Positions 24,826-34,341 are shown, numbered from the stretch's first letter. The stretch: 64,000 bases of DNA from Frankia alni ACN14a (GCF_000058485.1 NC_008278.1:3962962-4026961), one strand, 5' to 3'. The notes: generated from the sequence alone by a model not told the origin. Translations and numbers: made by a program.

Positions 24826-25040
24826 CGGTGGGCCCGACACCGATCCCGTACGCCAGGACCTGACCGCCGAGGCGATCCGGCTGACCCGGCTGCTCCGCGC
24901 CCTGCTGCCGGGCGACGGTGAGGTGGCCGGGTGGCCGATCTGTTGGCGCTGATGCTGCTCACCGCGGCCCGCCGTACCCTGCGCGTCGCGGCGAACGGCG
25001 AACGGGTCCCCCTCGGCGAGCAGGACCGGACTTCACGCCC
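24826..25040 (+). pseudogene. ECF sigma factor (SigJ/DUF6596-type) fragment
   Basis: One frame reads QDLTAEAIRLTRLLRALLPG and, after a frame change near 24930, another continues LLALMLLTAARRTLRVAANG followed by ERVPLGEQDR. This is the middle of the long C-terminal domain of DUF6596-type sigma factors (EAIRLxRLL...LLALMLLxxAR...GExVLLExQDR). Both ends are missing. A decayed remnant following tatA. Confidence 0.65.
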
Positions 25041-26041
25041 CCTTCGAACACACCCCTGCCACGCAGGGAGTGGGTCTGCGTAACCTCGCTCCCGGCGGTG
25101 CCGGTACCCCTCGGGATCGTCCAGCGCCTGGGCGTAACGGAATGGCCGATGCTGGTCGGGCGCCGCGGCCACCAGATCGGGCCCCGGGGCCCCGGGCGGA
25201 TGTGCCGGGCGGATGCGGCGGCCCGGTGCGGCGGCGGATGCGGCGGCCGGACGTGCCGGGCGGGCGCCGCCGGGGGGTGACCGGACGTGGCTCCCGGTCC
25301 GGGGTGGCATGGACGCACCGGTCCCGCGCGCCGCGGACCGCCCACCGGCACGAGCCGCTCCGGCTGCGGCACCGGGGCGTCCGCCCGTGCCGCGGGCGCC
25401 CACACCCCACCGGAAACACCGCGCATATGCATCGCCATTGGCGAGGGAATCGGCGACCGGCGCCGGGCGGGTGCCGATTGGCGCCGATTCCCGCCGTGGC
25501 CGGCGCACAGACGCCGCGGTGGACGCCGCCCGCGGCGGTTCGACCCGGCCCCATCGCCCTCGGTTCGCCGCCTGTGGGCTGACCTGCGCCGTCGCGCCGG
25601 CCCGCCGTCGGCGCCACCCGTCCGGGCGTCGGGCGCCGGGCGTGGCGGCGGCACACCCGGCCGGCCGCACCCCGGCGATGCGAACCGATCCCGCCCGATC
25701 CCGCCCGATCTCGCCGCCGCACGCGCACAGCACGGACCATGCCGCCGTCGGCCGTTCACCGCGCAGGATGGCGAACACGGGCCGCGGCGCACCCCGACCC
25801 GGGATCGACCCGGGATCGACCCGGGCCGGGTGGGCGGGGTCGTCGGCACGCGGCCCTGTCCGATGTGGGTTCCCGTGGGCGGTGTGCGCGGTTCATCAGT
25901 AGCGGGCAGGCCGCGGTGCAACGCCGGTGGTGTTCACTCGAACCGGTGGCGACGCCGAGGGTCCGCCGTGCTGCGGTGCACCGATCGTCGGAGCCTGGGA
26001 GCCGCGGACGAGACGCGGTGAGAAGAGGATGGTGATCCGCC
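25041..26041. other. About 1 kb without a gene
   Basis: Open frames exist on both strands because of the GC content, but none has a ribosome site or recognisable family. Visible structure: an 11-bp inverted repeat GGGAATCGGCG (25445-25455) with CGCCGATTCCC (25482-25492) and a 26-base loop; a triple of GGGATCGACCC-like units at about 25799-25826; and CCGATCCCGCC repeats at about 25684-25710. Composition near 25420-25460 (CATATGCATCGCCATTGG) is less GC-rich and could be a promoter. Confidence 0.45.
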
Positions 26042-26692
26042 GTGCGTGTGGACATCTGGAGTGACGTCGTCTGCCCGTGGTGCTACGTCGGCAAGGCCCG
26101 GTTCGACCGGGCGCTCGCCGCGTTCGCCCACCGCGACGAGGTGCAGGTGCGCTTCCACTCCTACGAGCTGAACCCGACCCTGCCCCGGGGCCGGTCCGAA
26201 TCGCTGCTCGTCGCCCTGGCCCGCAAGTTCAGCGACGTCCCGGCGGCCGAGATCGAGGGCATGGAGCACCGCGTCGCCGACGCCGCCCGCCAGGAGGGGC
26301 TGGCCTACCGCTCCGACCGGCGCAACGGCAACACCTTCGACCTGCACCGGGTCCTGCACCTGGCCGGCGAGGCGGGCCGGCAGGCCGAGGCGGTCACCGC
26401 CCTCAACCAGGCGCATTTCGGCGCCGGCCGGGACGTGTTCGACCACGACATCGCCGTCGAGGTGTTCACCTCCGCCGGTCTGCCGGCCGCCGAGGTGCGC
26501 CGGGTCCTGACCGGCGACGACTACGCCGAGCGGGTGTTCGCCGACGAACGTGCCGCCCACGACATGCGCGTCACCGGCGTGCCGTTCTTCGTCGTCGACC
26601 GCACCCTGGCGGTGTCCGGGGCGCGCCCGACGGACCTGTTCGCCCGCACCCTCGACCAGGCCTGGGCACGCCGCGCCCAACGGGTGGCGTGA
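26042..26692 (+). CDS. DsbA-family oxidoreductase, FrnE-like
   Basis: 216 residues, cytoplasmic (no signal peptide). VDIWSDVVCPWCYVGKARFD holds the CPWC active site at about residues 11-14, and the cis-Pro loop is TGVPFFVVDR. An all-helical insert (NTFDLHRVLHLAGEAGRQAE) is typical of FrnE/HCCA-isomerase-like thioredoxin-fold enzymes. GTG 26042 begins right at the first strand, with GAGAAGAGGA-like sequence upstream. Likely a thiol-disulfide isomerase for cytosolic substrates. Confidence 0.92.
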   Translation: MRVDIWSDVVCPWCYVGKARFDRALAAFAHRDEVQVRFHSYELNPTLPRGRSESLLVALARKFSDVPAAEIEGMEHRVADAARQEGLAYRSDRRNGNTFDLHRVLHLAGEAGRQAEAVTALNQAHFGAGRDVFDHDIAVEVFTSAGLPAAEVRRVLTGDDYAERVFADERAAHDMRVTGVPFFVVDRTLAVSGARPTDLFARTLDQAWARRAQRVA

Positions 26693-26733
26693 GGCCCGGT
26701 CCGCCGCGCCCCGCGCTCGGGTACCGTCCTGCC

Positions 26734-27357
26734 ATGGTCATCACGCCGCAGCCGTCGTGGGACGTCGCCGTGGACGCCGACGAGCTGCACCGCCGACACG
26801 CGCCGACGCAGCCGGCGTTCACCCTCGTGCACACCCACTGCCGCATCGTGTGGGACATCGCCGCCGGGCTGCTGGCCGCCGGCGCCGCGCCGGCGGCCGA
26901 CGCCGGGCTGGTGCGCACCGGGGCGCTGCTGCACGACATCGGCGTCTACCGGCTCTACGACGACGCCGGCCAGCTCGATCACGCCCAGTACCTGCGCCAC
27001 GGGGTGCTCGGCCACGAACTGCTCGCCGCCGACGGCCTGCCCGAGACCGTCTGCCGGTTCGCCTCCTGCCACACCGGCGTCGGGCTGACCCGCGCCGACA
27101 TCGCCGCCGGTGACCTGCCGCTGCCGCCGGGGGACTACCTCGCCCAGACCGTCGAGGAACGGCTGGTCATGTACGCCGACAAGTTCCACTCCAAGAGCCG
27201 TCCGACGAGCTTCCTGACGGTGGACGCCTACCGCGGCCACGTCCGCCGTTTCGGCGCGGACAAGGTGGCCCGGTTCGACGAGCTGACCGCCGAGTTCGGA
27301 GTGCCCGACCTCGCCGCCCTCGCCGCCCGCCACGGCATGACCGTCCACAGCGGCTGA
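26734..27357 (+). CDS. HD-domain phosphohydrolase
   Basis: 207 residues. Metal ligands are visible as FTLVHTHCRIVW (first His), LLHDIGVYRLYD (the HD pair), a His in YLRHGVLGHELL and a late Asp in VMYADKFHSKSRP. The layout is that of the uncharacterised HD/HDIG hydrolases (MTHPTGR-type), which cleave phosphate esters of nucleotides. ATG 26734 is 41 bases after the DsbA gene and may be in the same transcript. Confidence 0.85.
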   Translation: MVITPQPSWDVAVDADELHRRHAPTQPAFTLVHTHCRIVWDIAAGLLAAGAAPAADAGLVRTGALLHDIGVYRLYDDAGQLDHAQYLRHGVLGHELLAADGLPETVCRFASCHTGVGLTRADIAAGDLPLPPGDYLAQTVEERLVMYADKFHSKSRPTSFLTVDAYRGHVRRFGADKVARFDELTAEFGVPDLAALAARHGMTVHSG

Positions 27358-27457
27358 GCGGCGTTTCACCCCCCGTCGGCGCCCTGCCCGCCGGCCGCGG
27401 CCGGTTCCTGCGCCTGTGGGGCGAACCGCCGGGCGCGCCCGGGGCGCCGGCGACACG

Positions 27458-28771
27458 ATGACGGGCATGGACGCGGCCGGTGCGCCGAGCGTTCCCGGGC
27501 GGCTCGTGCGCCGCCTCGGGCCGGGTGACGCGGTGATGATCGGGCTCGGGGCGATGATCGGCGCCGGGGTGTTCACCGCCTTCGCCCCCGCGGCGCGCGC
27601 GGCCGGGTCGGGGGCGGGCCTGCTGGTGGCGCTGGGCCTGGCCGCGGTCGTCGCCTACTGCAACGCCACGTCGTCGGCGCGCCTCGCCGCGCGCTACCCG
27701 ACGTCGGGCGGCAGCTACGTCTACGGCCGCGAACGGCTCGGGGAGCTCTGGGGGTACCTCGCCGGCTGGGCGTTCGTGGTCGGCAAGACGGCGTCGTGCG
27801 CGGCGATGGCGCTCACCGTCGGCGAGTACGCCTGGCCGGCGCACCGGCATGCGGTGGCCGTCGTCGCGGTCGTCGCGCTGACCGCGGCGAACCTCGCCGG
27901 GGTGCATCGCAGCGCGCTGCTGACTCGGCTGATCGTCGCGGTGGTGCTCGCGGTGCTCGCCGCGGTCGTCGTGGCCTGCCTGGCCTCGGGCGCAGCGGAC
28001 CCGGGCCGCCTCGCAACGGACGCGGACGGTGGAGCGGTGAGGGCCGGCGGGGTGCTGCGCGCCGGCGGGCTGCTGTTCTTCGCCTTCGCCGGCTACGCCC
28101 GCGTCGCCACCCTCGGCGAGGAGGTCCGCGACCCGGCGCGCACGATCCCCCGCGCTGTCGCGACCGCGCTGACGATCACCCTCGTCGTCTACCTGCTGGT
28201 CGCCGTCGCGGTGCTGGCCGTGCTCGGTCCGCAGCGGCTGGCCGCGGCGGGCGCCCCGCTGGCCGACGCCGTGCGCGCCGCCGGTGCCGGGGGGCTCGAC
28301 GGGGTCGTGCGGGTCGGGGCGGTGCTGGCCGCCGCCGGGTCGCTGCTCGCGCTGATCCTCGGGGTGTCGCGCACGACGCTGGCCATGGCCCGCGACGGGC
28401 ATCTGCCCGCCACGCTGGCCGCGGTGGCCCCCCGCGTCGGCGTGCCGCATCACGCGGAGCTGGCCGTCGGCGCGGTCGTCGCCGTGCTGGCGGGGCTGGC
28501 CGACCTGCGGGCGGCCATCGGGCTGTCCTCCTTCGGGGTGCTGGTCTACTACGCGGTCGCCAACGCCAGCGCCTGGACGCTGCGCGCCGAGGAGGGCCGC
28601 CCGGCGCGGGTGGTACCCGCCGCCGGCCTGGTCGGCTGCGCGCTGTTGGCGTTCGCCCTGCCCGTCCCGGCGGTGCTCGGCGGGCTCGGGCTGCTCGCCG
28701 TCGGACTGGCCATCCACGGCCTGCGCCGCCTGGCCCGCCGGCGCGCCACGGGGGCACGGCGGGGTTCGTAG
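27458..28771 (+). CDS. APC-superfamily amino acid permease
   Basis: 437 residues with about 12 transmembrane segments. The first helix GDAVMIGLGAMIGAGVFTAF carries the APC substrate-binding GAMIGAG break; RYPTSGGSYVYGRERLGELW, FFAFAGYARVATLGEEVRDP and GVSRTTLAMARDGHLP are family signatures. It imports an amino acid or cation/polyamine-like substrate by proton symport or exchange. Starts at ATG 27458 or 27467. Confidence 0.9.
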   Translation: MTGMDAAGAPSVPGRLVRRLGPGDAVMIGLGAMIGAGVFTAFAPAARAAGSGAGLLVALGLAAVVAYCNATSSARLAARYPTSGGSYVYGRERLGELWGYLAGWAFVVGKTASCAAMALTVGEYAWPAHRHAVAVVAVVALTAANLAGVHRSALLTRLIVAVVLAVLAAVVVACLASGAADPGRLATDADGGAVRAGGVLRAGGLLFFAFAGYARVATLGEEVRDPARTIPRAVATALTITLVVYLLVAVAVLAVLGPQRLAAAGAPLADAVRAAGAGGLDGVVRVGAVLAAAGSLLALILGVSRTTLAMARDGHLPATLAAVAPRVGVPHHAELAVGAVVAVLAGLADLRAAIGLSSFGVLVYYAVANASAWTLRAEEGRPARVVPAAGLVGCALLAFALPVPAVLGGLGLLAVGLAIHGLRRLARRRATGARRGS

Positions 28772-28826
28772 CCTGCGCCGGGCCGATGGAGGGTGGCCGG
28801 CCCGGCGCAGGCTCCCGCCGGCGGGC

Positions 28827-29664
28827 TCAGCGCACGAGGGCGGCGAGGGTGTCGACCTGCGCGGGGTCGTCGGCATAGCAGTAGAGCACCAGCTCGTCGG
28901 CGCCGAAGTCGGCGTAGGCGGCGACCGTGTCGACGATCTCGCCGGGGTCGTGCAGCGGCTCGCCCCACCCCGGCCGGCCGGCGAAGGCGTAGTAGTCCGC
29001 GATGGCCCGCCGCGCACGGGTGAGCGTGTCCGGCCCGCCGACGGCCACGTTGACCTGGCAGACCAGCCGCGGCCGCCCGCCGCGCCCGGCGGCGGCCCAC
29101 TGCTCGCCCAGCGCGTGGACCAGCGGCCCGGCCCAGGCCAGCGGTGCCGCGCAGACGAAACCGTCGCCGTGGCGCGCGACGCGGCGCAGCGCCGCCGGGG
29201 CGAACCCGCCGACGAGGATCGGCGGCCCGCCCCGCCGTCGCGGGACGCGGCCCGATCGGGGCGCCGTGGTAGGGCTGGCCGGCCCAGATCGCGCGCAGCG
29301 CGACGAGCTGGTCGTCGAGGATCCGCCCACGGCGGTGCATCGGCGTTCCCGCCGCGCCATGGTCGTCGGCGCGGCCGCCGACGCCGACGCCGAGGACGAA
29401 CCGGCCCGGTGACATCCGGTCGACGGTGGCGACCTGCTTGGCCAGCAGCGCGGTGGCCCGCAGCGGGCCGAGCAGGACCTCGGTCTGCAGCCGGATGCTG
29501 GTGGTGGCACCGGCGAGGGTGGCCAGCGCGACGAGCGGCTCGGGATTGTCGAAGGCGAGCCGGTCGAGCAGCGCCAGGGAGTCGAAGCCGGCCGCCTGCG
29601 CGCGGACGGCCCAGTCGAGCAGGCGGGCGGGGTCACTGATGGGCAGGCCAAGACCGAGGTCCAT
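28827..29664 (-). pseudogene. LLM-class flavin/F420 oxidoreductase with a frameshift
   Basis: The first part (MDLGLGLPISDPARLLDWAV, RLQTEVLLGPLRATALLAKQ, GRFVLGVGVGGRADD, then AIWAGQPYHGAPIGPRP) is in one minus-strand frame, and the rest (RRRGGPPILVGGFAPAALRR, GDGFVCAAPLAWAGPL, LVCQVNVAVG, GADELVLYCYADDPAQVD) is in another. The frame change falls near 29235-29250. Both halves are well conserved, so this is a single recent indel or an assembly error in an otherwise intact ~279-residue enzyme. ATG 29664 has CGGAG six bases upstream. Confidence 0.8.
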
Positions 29665-29851
29665 GATGATCTCCGAAAGGTGGGCAGCCGACACTGCTGT
29701 CGCCACCTCCTGCTCGCCCGGGCGAGCAGCCGGCTCCCTCTGCGACGTGGTGCGCGGAGCACGGCAAGCGGAGTTCCACCACCAACCCTACCCGAGCGCC
29801 ACCTTCGGGGCACCCGCCCCGCCGGTCCGCCGGCCGCCGTCGCGGGCGGGG

Positions 29852-30346
29852 TCAGCGGGCCCACGGGTCCTGCACCGGCATGGGCACCCCGTGGCGTCCC
29901 GTCATCCGGGACACGGCGAACGCTGCGATCTCCTGCAACGCGACGTCACCGAGCCGGCGGATCCCGGCGACCCCCGCGGCGACGCGCTGCTCGCAGGCAC
30001 GGGCGCCGGCGTCGTCGCCGACCAGCCGGTAGGCGTCGGCGAGGTCACGCAGCAGCGTCGGATAGAACGCCGGCAGCGGCAGGGGCAGCCCGCGACGCGC
30101 TACCTGGAGCTCGCGCACGTGCTCCCCGGCGCGCAGCGCCCGCAGCAGCCAGGCGAGCCGGTCGTGCTGATCGTCCTGCAGGGCCGCCATCGCCAGGGCG
30201 CAGTCGGCGCGCAGGGGCGCGTCGTCGACCGGGCTGAGTTGCCGCCACACGGCGGCGAGCAGGCTGCGGGCAGCCTGCCGCCGCCCGCCGCGGGCCAGTT
30301 CGAGGCCACGTTCGATCTGCTCCGCCCGTGGATCCGCCTGATGCAT
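29852..30346 (-). CDS. Hypothetical helical protein (TPR-like)
   Basis: 164 residues, mostly helical: EQIERGLELARGGRRQAARS, RADCALAMAALQDDQHDRLA, FYPTLLRDLADAYRLVGDDA, RACEQRVAAGVAGIRRLGDV. The repeated helix pairs suggest tetratricopeptide-like packing. Strong start: GGGGAGGG before ATG 30346. I do not recognise a named family. Confidence 0.65.
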   Translation of the reverse strand: MHQADPRAEQIERGLELARGGRRQAARSLLAAVWRQLSPVDDAPLRADCALAMAALQDDQHDRLAWLLRALRAGEHVRELQVARRGLPLPLPAFYPTLLRDLADAYRLVGDDAGARACEQRVAAGVAGIRRLGDVALQEIAAFAVSRMTGRHGVPMPVQDPWAR

Positions 30347-30846
30347 GCGCCGCCCTCCCCTCTGCGGCCGCCACGGCGGCGGCCGGTGAACGCCGACGGC
30401 GCTGACGATAGGGCCGCCCTCCGACAGTTTTCGCCCCGTCGCGTCGGTGGAGCGGGCCGGGACGCTGGTGTGCTCGGGTGCAGGTCGCGTCCGGCCGGGT
30501 GGTGGCGGTCCGGTTTGATGAAGCTGCCCTGATGTTGATGCGAATCGTCGATGCAGGAAGGTCCCCGCGGGCAACAGGGGACCTTCTCTGTCCCGGTCGC
30601 TCGCCTGGACCAGCAGGACGGCTGTTTCGGGAAGTGCTGCACAGGCCTTACGGGTCTGACGAAACAGCATCTGGAACGAGCAAAGCCGACTGTCCGCCTC
30701 CGTGGATCGGCCTCGGACCCTCCCGGTGGGATCCGGACGACTTGCGGGCGGTCCGCCGCATCAACCGAAACCGGCGATCAGTGGTGGGTGTCACGGGGCG
30801 TGGGCCGGCGACGGCCCCGGGGGGCGGGGGATCGCGTCCTGGCCCG
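30347..30846. other. 500-bp gap with one strong hairpin
   Basis: No gene is evident. The only clear structure is the perfect stem at 30558-30585, listed separately. The rest shows no recognisable RNA or coding family. Confidence 0.4.
30558..30585. terminator. Hairpin, 9-bp perfect stem
   Basis: AAGGTCCCC (30558-30566) and GGGGACCTT (30577-30585) pair perfectly around a 10-base loop. A short pyrimidine run (CTCTGTCCC) follows on the plus strand. It could end transcripts or be a leader RNA structure. Confidence 0.45.
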
Positions 30847-31365
30847 TCACAGGGCTGTGGCGTAGATGCGTACCTGCTGGCCTGAGCGGGCTATGGCGTC
30901 GCGTTCGTGGGCGAGACCGGTCTTCTCGGCCACACGTTGGGAGGGCGTGTTGTCCGGGTGGATGATCGCAACGAGACGCCTGATCTCGAGGACGTCACGG
31001 GCGAGGTCTCGGCAGGCGGTGGCAGCTTCGGTGGCGTAGCCGTGGCCCTGGGCATCGATGCGGACGTGGTAGCCGATCTCGATGTCGGTGGTTCCTTCGA
31101 CTTCCTGGGGGGTCAGGCCACAGTCGCCGACGAACTCGCCGGTGGACCGCAGCGTGACCAGCCAGAGCCCGAAGCCTTCCTGCCGGTAGAGACGCTGGTT
31201 CCAGTCGATCCAGGCCAGGGCCTCGTCGCGGCCTTTGGTACGCGGGTAGTACCGCATCACGTCCGGGTCGCCGAGGAGCGCGGCCATGTCGTCGAGGTCG
31301 TCGGTGGTCATCGGGCGGAACGCGAGCCGCGAGGTCGGAGCCGGGATGCGCTGCTCGTGATTCAC
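30847..31365 (-). CDS. GNAT acetyltransferase, RimJ/RimL-like
   Basis: 172 residues. SRLAFRPMTTDDLDDMAALL, GFGLWLVTLRSTGEFVGDCG, IEIGYHVRIDAQGHGYATEA (acetyl-CoA loop, QGHGYAT) and RLVAIIHPDNTPSQRVAEKT then GL are the signature of N-terminal-amino-acid and small-molecule acetyltransferases of the RimJ/RimL group. The acceptor is unknown. ATG 31365. Confidence 0.88.
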   Translation of the reverse strand: MNHEQRIPAPTSRLAFRPMTTDDLDDMAALLGDPDVMRYYPRTKGRDEALAWIDWNQRLYRQEGFGLWLVTLRSTGEFVGDCGLTPQEVEGTTDIEIGYHVRIDAQGHGYATEAATACRDLARDVLEIRRLVAIIHPDNTPSQRVAEKTGLAHERDAIARSGQQVRIYATAL

Positions 31366-31399
31366 AAGGAAACCCGCTCTCTCGCCTCAATCACCTCCT

Positions 31400-31625
31400 C
31401 ATTGTCGCCTTTCTGCCGTATGCCGGTGGTCCCTGACGTCTCGGACCGGCAGGGCAAGGTGGCCATCCAGGACCACACCGCCCGCTTCCGGCTCGTGCCC
31501 CAGCTCGCCAAGGTGCTCAGCGTGCCGACGCCCGCCGCTCGTCGTCCACGAACACAAACGGCTCGGCCGCGGCATCGAACTCGCCATGCTCACCGAGGAG
31601 CGGAAAGCCTTCGACGTGCTCAGTG
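31400..31625 (+). pseudogene. Serine recombinase (resolvase/invertase) relic
   Basis: In one plus frame LVPQLAKVLS is followed, after a frame change near 31530, by VVHEHKRLGRGIELAMLTEE and RKAFDVL. The second block is the conserved VVHEHKRLGRGIELA region of actinobacterial serine recombinases, ahead of the F-LTG motif which is missing. The catalytic N-terminal Ser region is not visible. A small decayed fragment overlapping the 3' end of the next gene. Confidence 0.65.
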
Positions 31626-32480
31626 CGCCGTGCGCACCGCCGAGACCAGTGCGCCGGTGCCCTCGTCCTGCTGCGACGGGGTGAGCAGCGGACGCCCGTA
31701 GGCCGCGGCGCGATCACGCAGGGTGAAGGTCTCCGCCTGCCAGCCGAGGCCGTCCAGCCAGCCGACCGGGTCCTCCGGCATCTCCGAGACCCACATCGAC
31801 GCTGCCGATCCCGCAGCGGCGTCCCCGCGGAAGCGTTCGACCACACCGCGCGTGCCCAGTGTCAGGCCCATCCTGCTGCCTGCGGCGGACAGCGCGCCGA
31901 CCCGTTCCAGCAGCGACTGCACCGCGTCGGCGGGCAGATAGATCAGCAGTCCCTCGGCGATCCACACCGTCGGCTGCGCCGGATCGTGCCCGGCGGCGGC
32001 CAGGGCGCCGGGCCAGTCCTCGCGCAGGTCGACCGGGACGGTGATCCGCTCGCAGCGCGCAACGGCCCGCTCCTGACGCAGCACCGAGGCCTTGAAGCCC
32101 AGCGGTTCGGCCGTGTCGACCTCGAACAGCCGGGTCCCCGTAGGCCAGTCCATCCGGAAGGCCCTGCTGTCCATCCCGGCTCCGAGCAGCACGACCTGCC
32201 GGACGCCGGACGCGACCGCCCGGTTCAGCAGGTCGTCCAGGAACTTCGTCCGGATGACGATCGAAAGGGCCACCTCGAGCCAGCGGCGCCGCGCCGCCTC
32301 GTCCGCGCGCGGGGGCGACAGCGTCCCGGGGCCTCTTCCGCCGGCCGTGGCGAAGGCCAGCGCCAGCGGGTCCCGGAACAGCGGCTGCTCGCGTGCCGTC
32401 TCCATCGCCCTCACCCGGGCCACGCCCACGGCTGTGGCCCACACCCCGGACGGTTCGACCCGGCCCGCCGCATCAGTCAT
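31620..32480 (-). CDS. SAM methyltransferase, leucine-carboxyl-methyltransferase-like (TIGR00027)
   Basis: 286 residues. N-terminal VARVRAMETAREQPLFRDPL, then VRQVVLLGAGMDSRAFRMDW (motif I form with GAGMDSRA), RLFEVDTAEPLGFKASVL, TVWIAEGLLIYLPADAVQSL. These are diagnostic of the mycobacterial/actinobacterial Ppm1-like O-methyltransferase family. The methyl acceptor is unknown. ATG 32480 region agrees with homology. Confidence 0.9.
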   Translation of the reverse strand: MTDAAGRVEPSGVWATAVGVARVRAMETAREQPLFRDPLALAFATAGGRGPGTLSPPRADEAARRRWLEVALSIVIRTKFLDDLLNRAVASGVRQVVLLGAGMDSRAFRMDWPTGTRLFEVDTAEPLGFKASVLRQERAVARCERITVPVDLREDWPGALAAAGHDPAQPTVWIAEGLLIYLPADAVQSLLERVGALSAAGSRMGLTLGTRGVVERFRGDAAAGSAASMWVSEMPEDPVGWLDGLGWQAETFTLRDRAAAYGRPLLTPSQQDEGTGALVSAVRTAH

Positions 32481-32505
32481 GCGTTCACCCTAGGCCACCG
32501 GGGCG

Positions 32506-32817
32506 TCACACCGGCGCGGTGGGAAACAGCGCTCCGGGGGCCAGGTCCAACCTGATGGCGACGACGTCCGGCAGTCCCAGCGCGGTGCGGAGATGACCGG
32601 CCACCGCGTCGGGATCCTCGTCCAGGCCAGGGAAACAGCGCATCCGCTGACAGCACTTCAGCCCTATCACCAGCACGAGGAAGGTCTGGTCAGCGGTCGT
32701 CCTCCCTCGCGCCCAGCCGACCTCGCCCACCGTGGGTGTGAACGGCTCAACCAGCTCCCGCGCCGCGACGGTTCCGCGGAACCTCGGGTAGGCGGTGCGG
32801 TCGATCGATGCCAACAC
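32506..32817 (-). pseudogene. Tn3-family transposase (TnpA) N-terminal relic
   Basis: The product reads MLASIDRTAYPRFRGTVAAR, then ELVEPFTPTVGEVGWARGRT and LDEDPDAVAGHLRTALGLPD. This is the DUF4158-type N-terminal region of actinobacterial Tn3-family transposases. It stops after about 100 residues, whereas full TnpA has about 1000. The fragment lies on the same strand as the C-terminal relic at 2568-2757. Confidence 0.72.
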
Positions 32818-33252
32818 ACACCTCGACGATCACGGGGCCAGGATGACGGAATCCCAACGATCCCTCTCAAGGCAACCCCCGCTGGTTTCTACCAGCGGGG
32901 AAACAAGGACGCGGCACGTCTCGTTCGTATTCCGGCCCCACCCCGCCGACGCGGCCGCGTTCACGGGCGGCGGCCAGGGGCCACTCGGGGCGACCGTGAC
33001 CGGCACGAGCCCGCAAGCCCGCGCAGGTCCGCGACCGCATGGGCGAGTGCGCCCACGGGCCCATGCCTTGTTCCAGCGTCACCTGGCCGGCCACACAGCC
33101 GTTTCCGCGGGCCGATCGACGCCGTCCGTGGCACCAGGGGCCCACACAACAGCTCCTGGCTCCACCGCCACCAGCGTCGTCGCCGGGGCGAACGCGGCCG
33201 ACGCGGCACTAGGGTGGGTCGTGATGACGCTGCACCGCCGGTCCGTGCCCCG
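32818..33252. other. 435-bp gap before the integrase
   Basis: No gene recognised. Composition is slightly less GC-rich near 32820-32940 (for example GGAAACAAGGACGC). No att-like direct repeat is visible against the other end of the island. Confidence 0.35.
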
Positions 33253-34341
33253 GTGAACGACGAGAACGGGCGGTCCACCGCCACCGACATCGCCGGCACG
33301 GTCGGCGCGGGCCCGGTCGACGCCGACATCGACGACGTGGCGCGGCCGCTGCCCGTGCCGATGCCGGGCGGATCGACCGCCGGAGGCGCCGCGCCGCTCG
33401 CGCTGCCCGCCGAACTGGCCGCGCGCGTCGGCGACTACGCCCGCGCGTCACGGTCGGCGTCGACGTGGCGCGCCTACGACAGCGACCTGCGCCAGTTCCG
33501 CGCCTGGTGCGCCCGCCGGCCGGCCGCGCCCAGCGCCCTGCCGGCGACGGCGGCCACCGTCGCCGGCTACCTGGCCACGCTTGCCGACGCCGGCTACAAG
33601 CCCTCGACGATCCGTCGCCGCCTCGCCGCGATCTCCGTGGCCCACCAGCTCGCCCAGCATCCCAACCCGGCCGCCGCCCCCGAGGTCGGCGCCGTCTGGG
33701 ACGGCATCCGACGCACCCGCGGGGTGCGCCCCACCCGCAAGACCGCACTGGACACCGACCTGCTCACCCGGGTCGTGGCGGGCCTGCGCGACGACGACCT
33801 CGCCGACATCCGCGACCGGGCCCTGCTGCTCGTCGGTTTCGCCGGCTGCCTGCGCCGCAGCGAACTGGTCGGCCTCGACGTCGCCGACCTGGTGGAGACA
33901 GCCGACGGTCTCATCCTCACCGTCCGCCGGTCCAAGACCGACCAGGAGGGCGAAGGAGCACTCGTCGGCATCGCCTACGGCTCCTACCGGCCGACCTGCC
34001 CGGTGCGGGCGTGGCGGGCCTGGGCGCAGGCGGCCGACCTGCGCCAGGGCCCGGCGTTTCGCGCGGTCAGCCGGCACGGCCACGTCGGCGCGACGAGGCT
34101 CTACCCCGGGTCGGTGGCCCGCGTGGTGCAGCGCCGCGTCGCCGCCGCGGGCCTCGACCCCGCCGACTTCGCCGGCCACTCGCTGCGCTCGGGATTCGCC
34201 ACCGCCGCCGCCCGCGCCGGCGTCGCCGACCGCTCCATCATGCGCCAGGGCCGCTGGCGTTCCTCGGCGTCGCTGGACGGCTACGTCCGCGCCGGGCGCC
34301 TGTTCGACCGCGACAACCCCTCCGGCCGCGTCGGCCTGTAG
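33253..34341 (+). CDS. Tyrosine recombinase / integrase
   Basis: About 362 residues. The N-terminal core-binding domain is ASRSASTWRAYDSDLRQFRA then PATAATVAGYLATLADAGYK. The catalytic domain shows RDRALLLVGFAGCLRRSELV (Arg), VRRSKTDQEGEG (Lys), HSLRSGFATAAARAG (His-Arg) and a terminal Tyr in SSASLDGYVRAGRLF. All catalytic residues are present, so it should be active. GTG 33253 or GTG 33214 may be the start; neither has a strong ribosome site. No partner excisionase or tRNA target is visible. It probably mobilised part of the surrounding DNA. Confidence 0.88.
   Translation: MNDENGRSTATDIAGTVGAGPVDADIDDVARPLPVPMPGGSTAGGAAPLALPAELAARVGDYARASRSASTWRAYDSDLRQFRAWCARRPAAPSALPATAATVAGYLATLADAGYKPSTIRRRLAAISVAHQLAQHPNPAAAPEVGAVWDGIRRTRGVRPTRKTALDTDLLTRVVAGLRDDDLADIRDRALLLVGFAGCLRRSELVGLDVADLVETADGLILTVRRSKTDQEGEGALVGIAYGSYRPTCPVRAWRAWAQAADLRQGPAFRAVSRHGHVGATRLYPGSVARVVQRRVAAAGLDPADFAGHSLRSGFATAAARAGVADRSIMRQGRWRSSASLDGYVRAGRLFDRDNPSGRVGL

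Noticed and set aside
24959-25921. Large minus-strand ORF in the 1-kb gap
   Set aside because: It is low-complexity Arg/Pro/Gly with no domain, no clear start and an equally open opposite strand.
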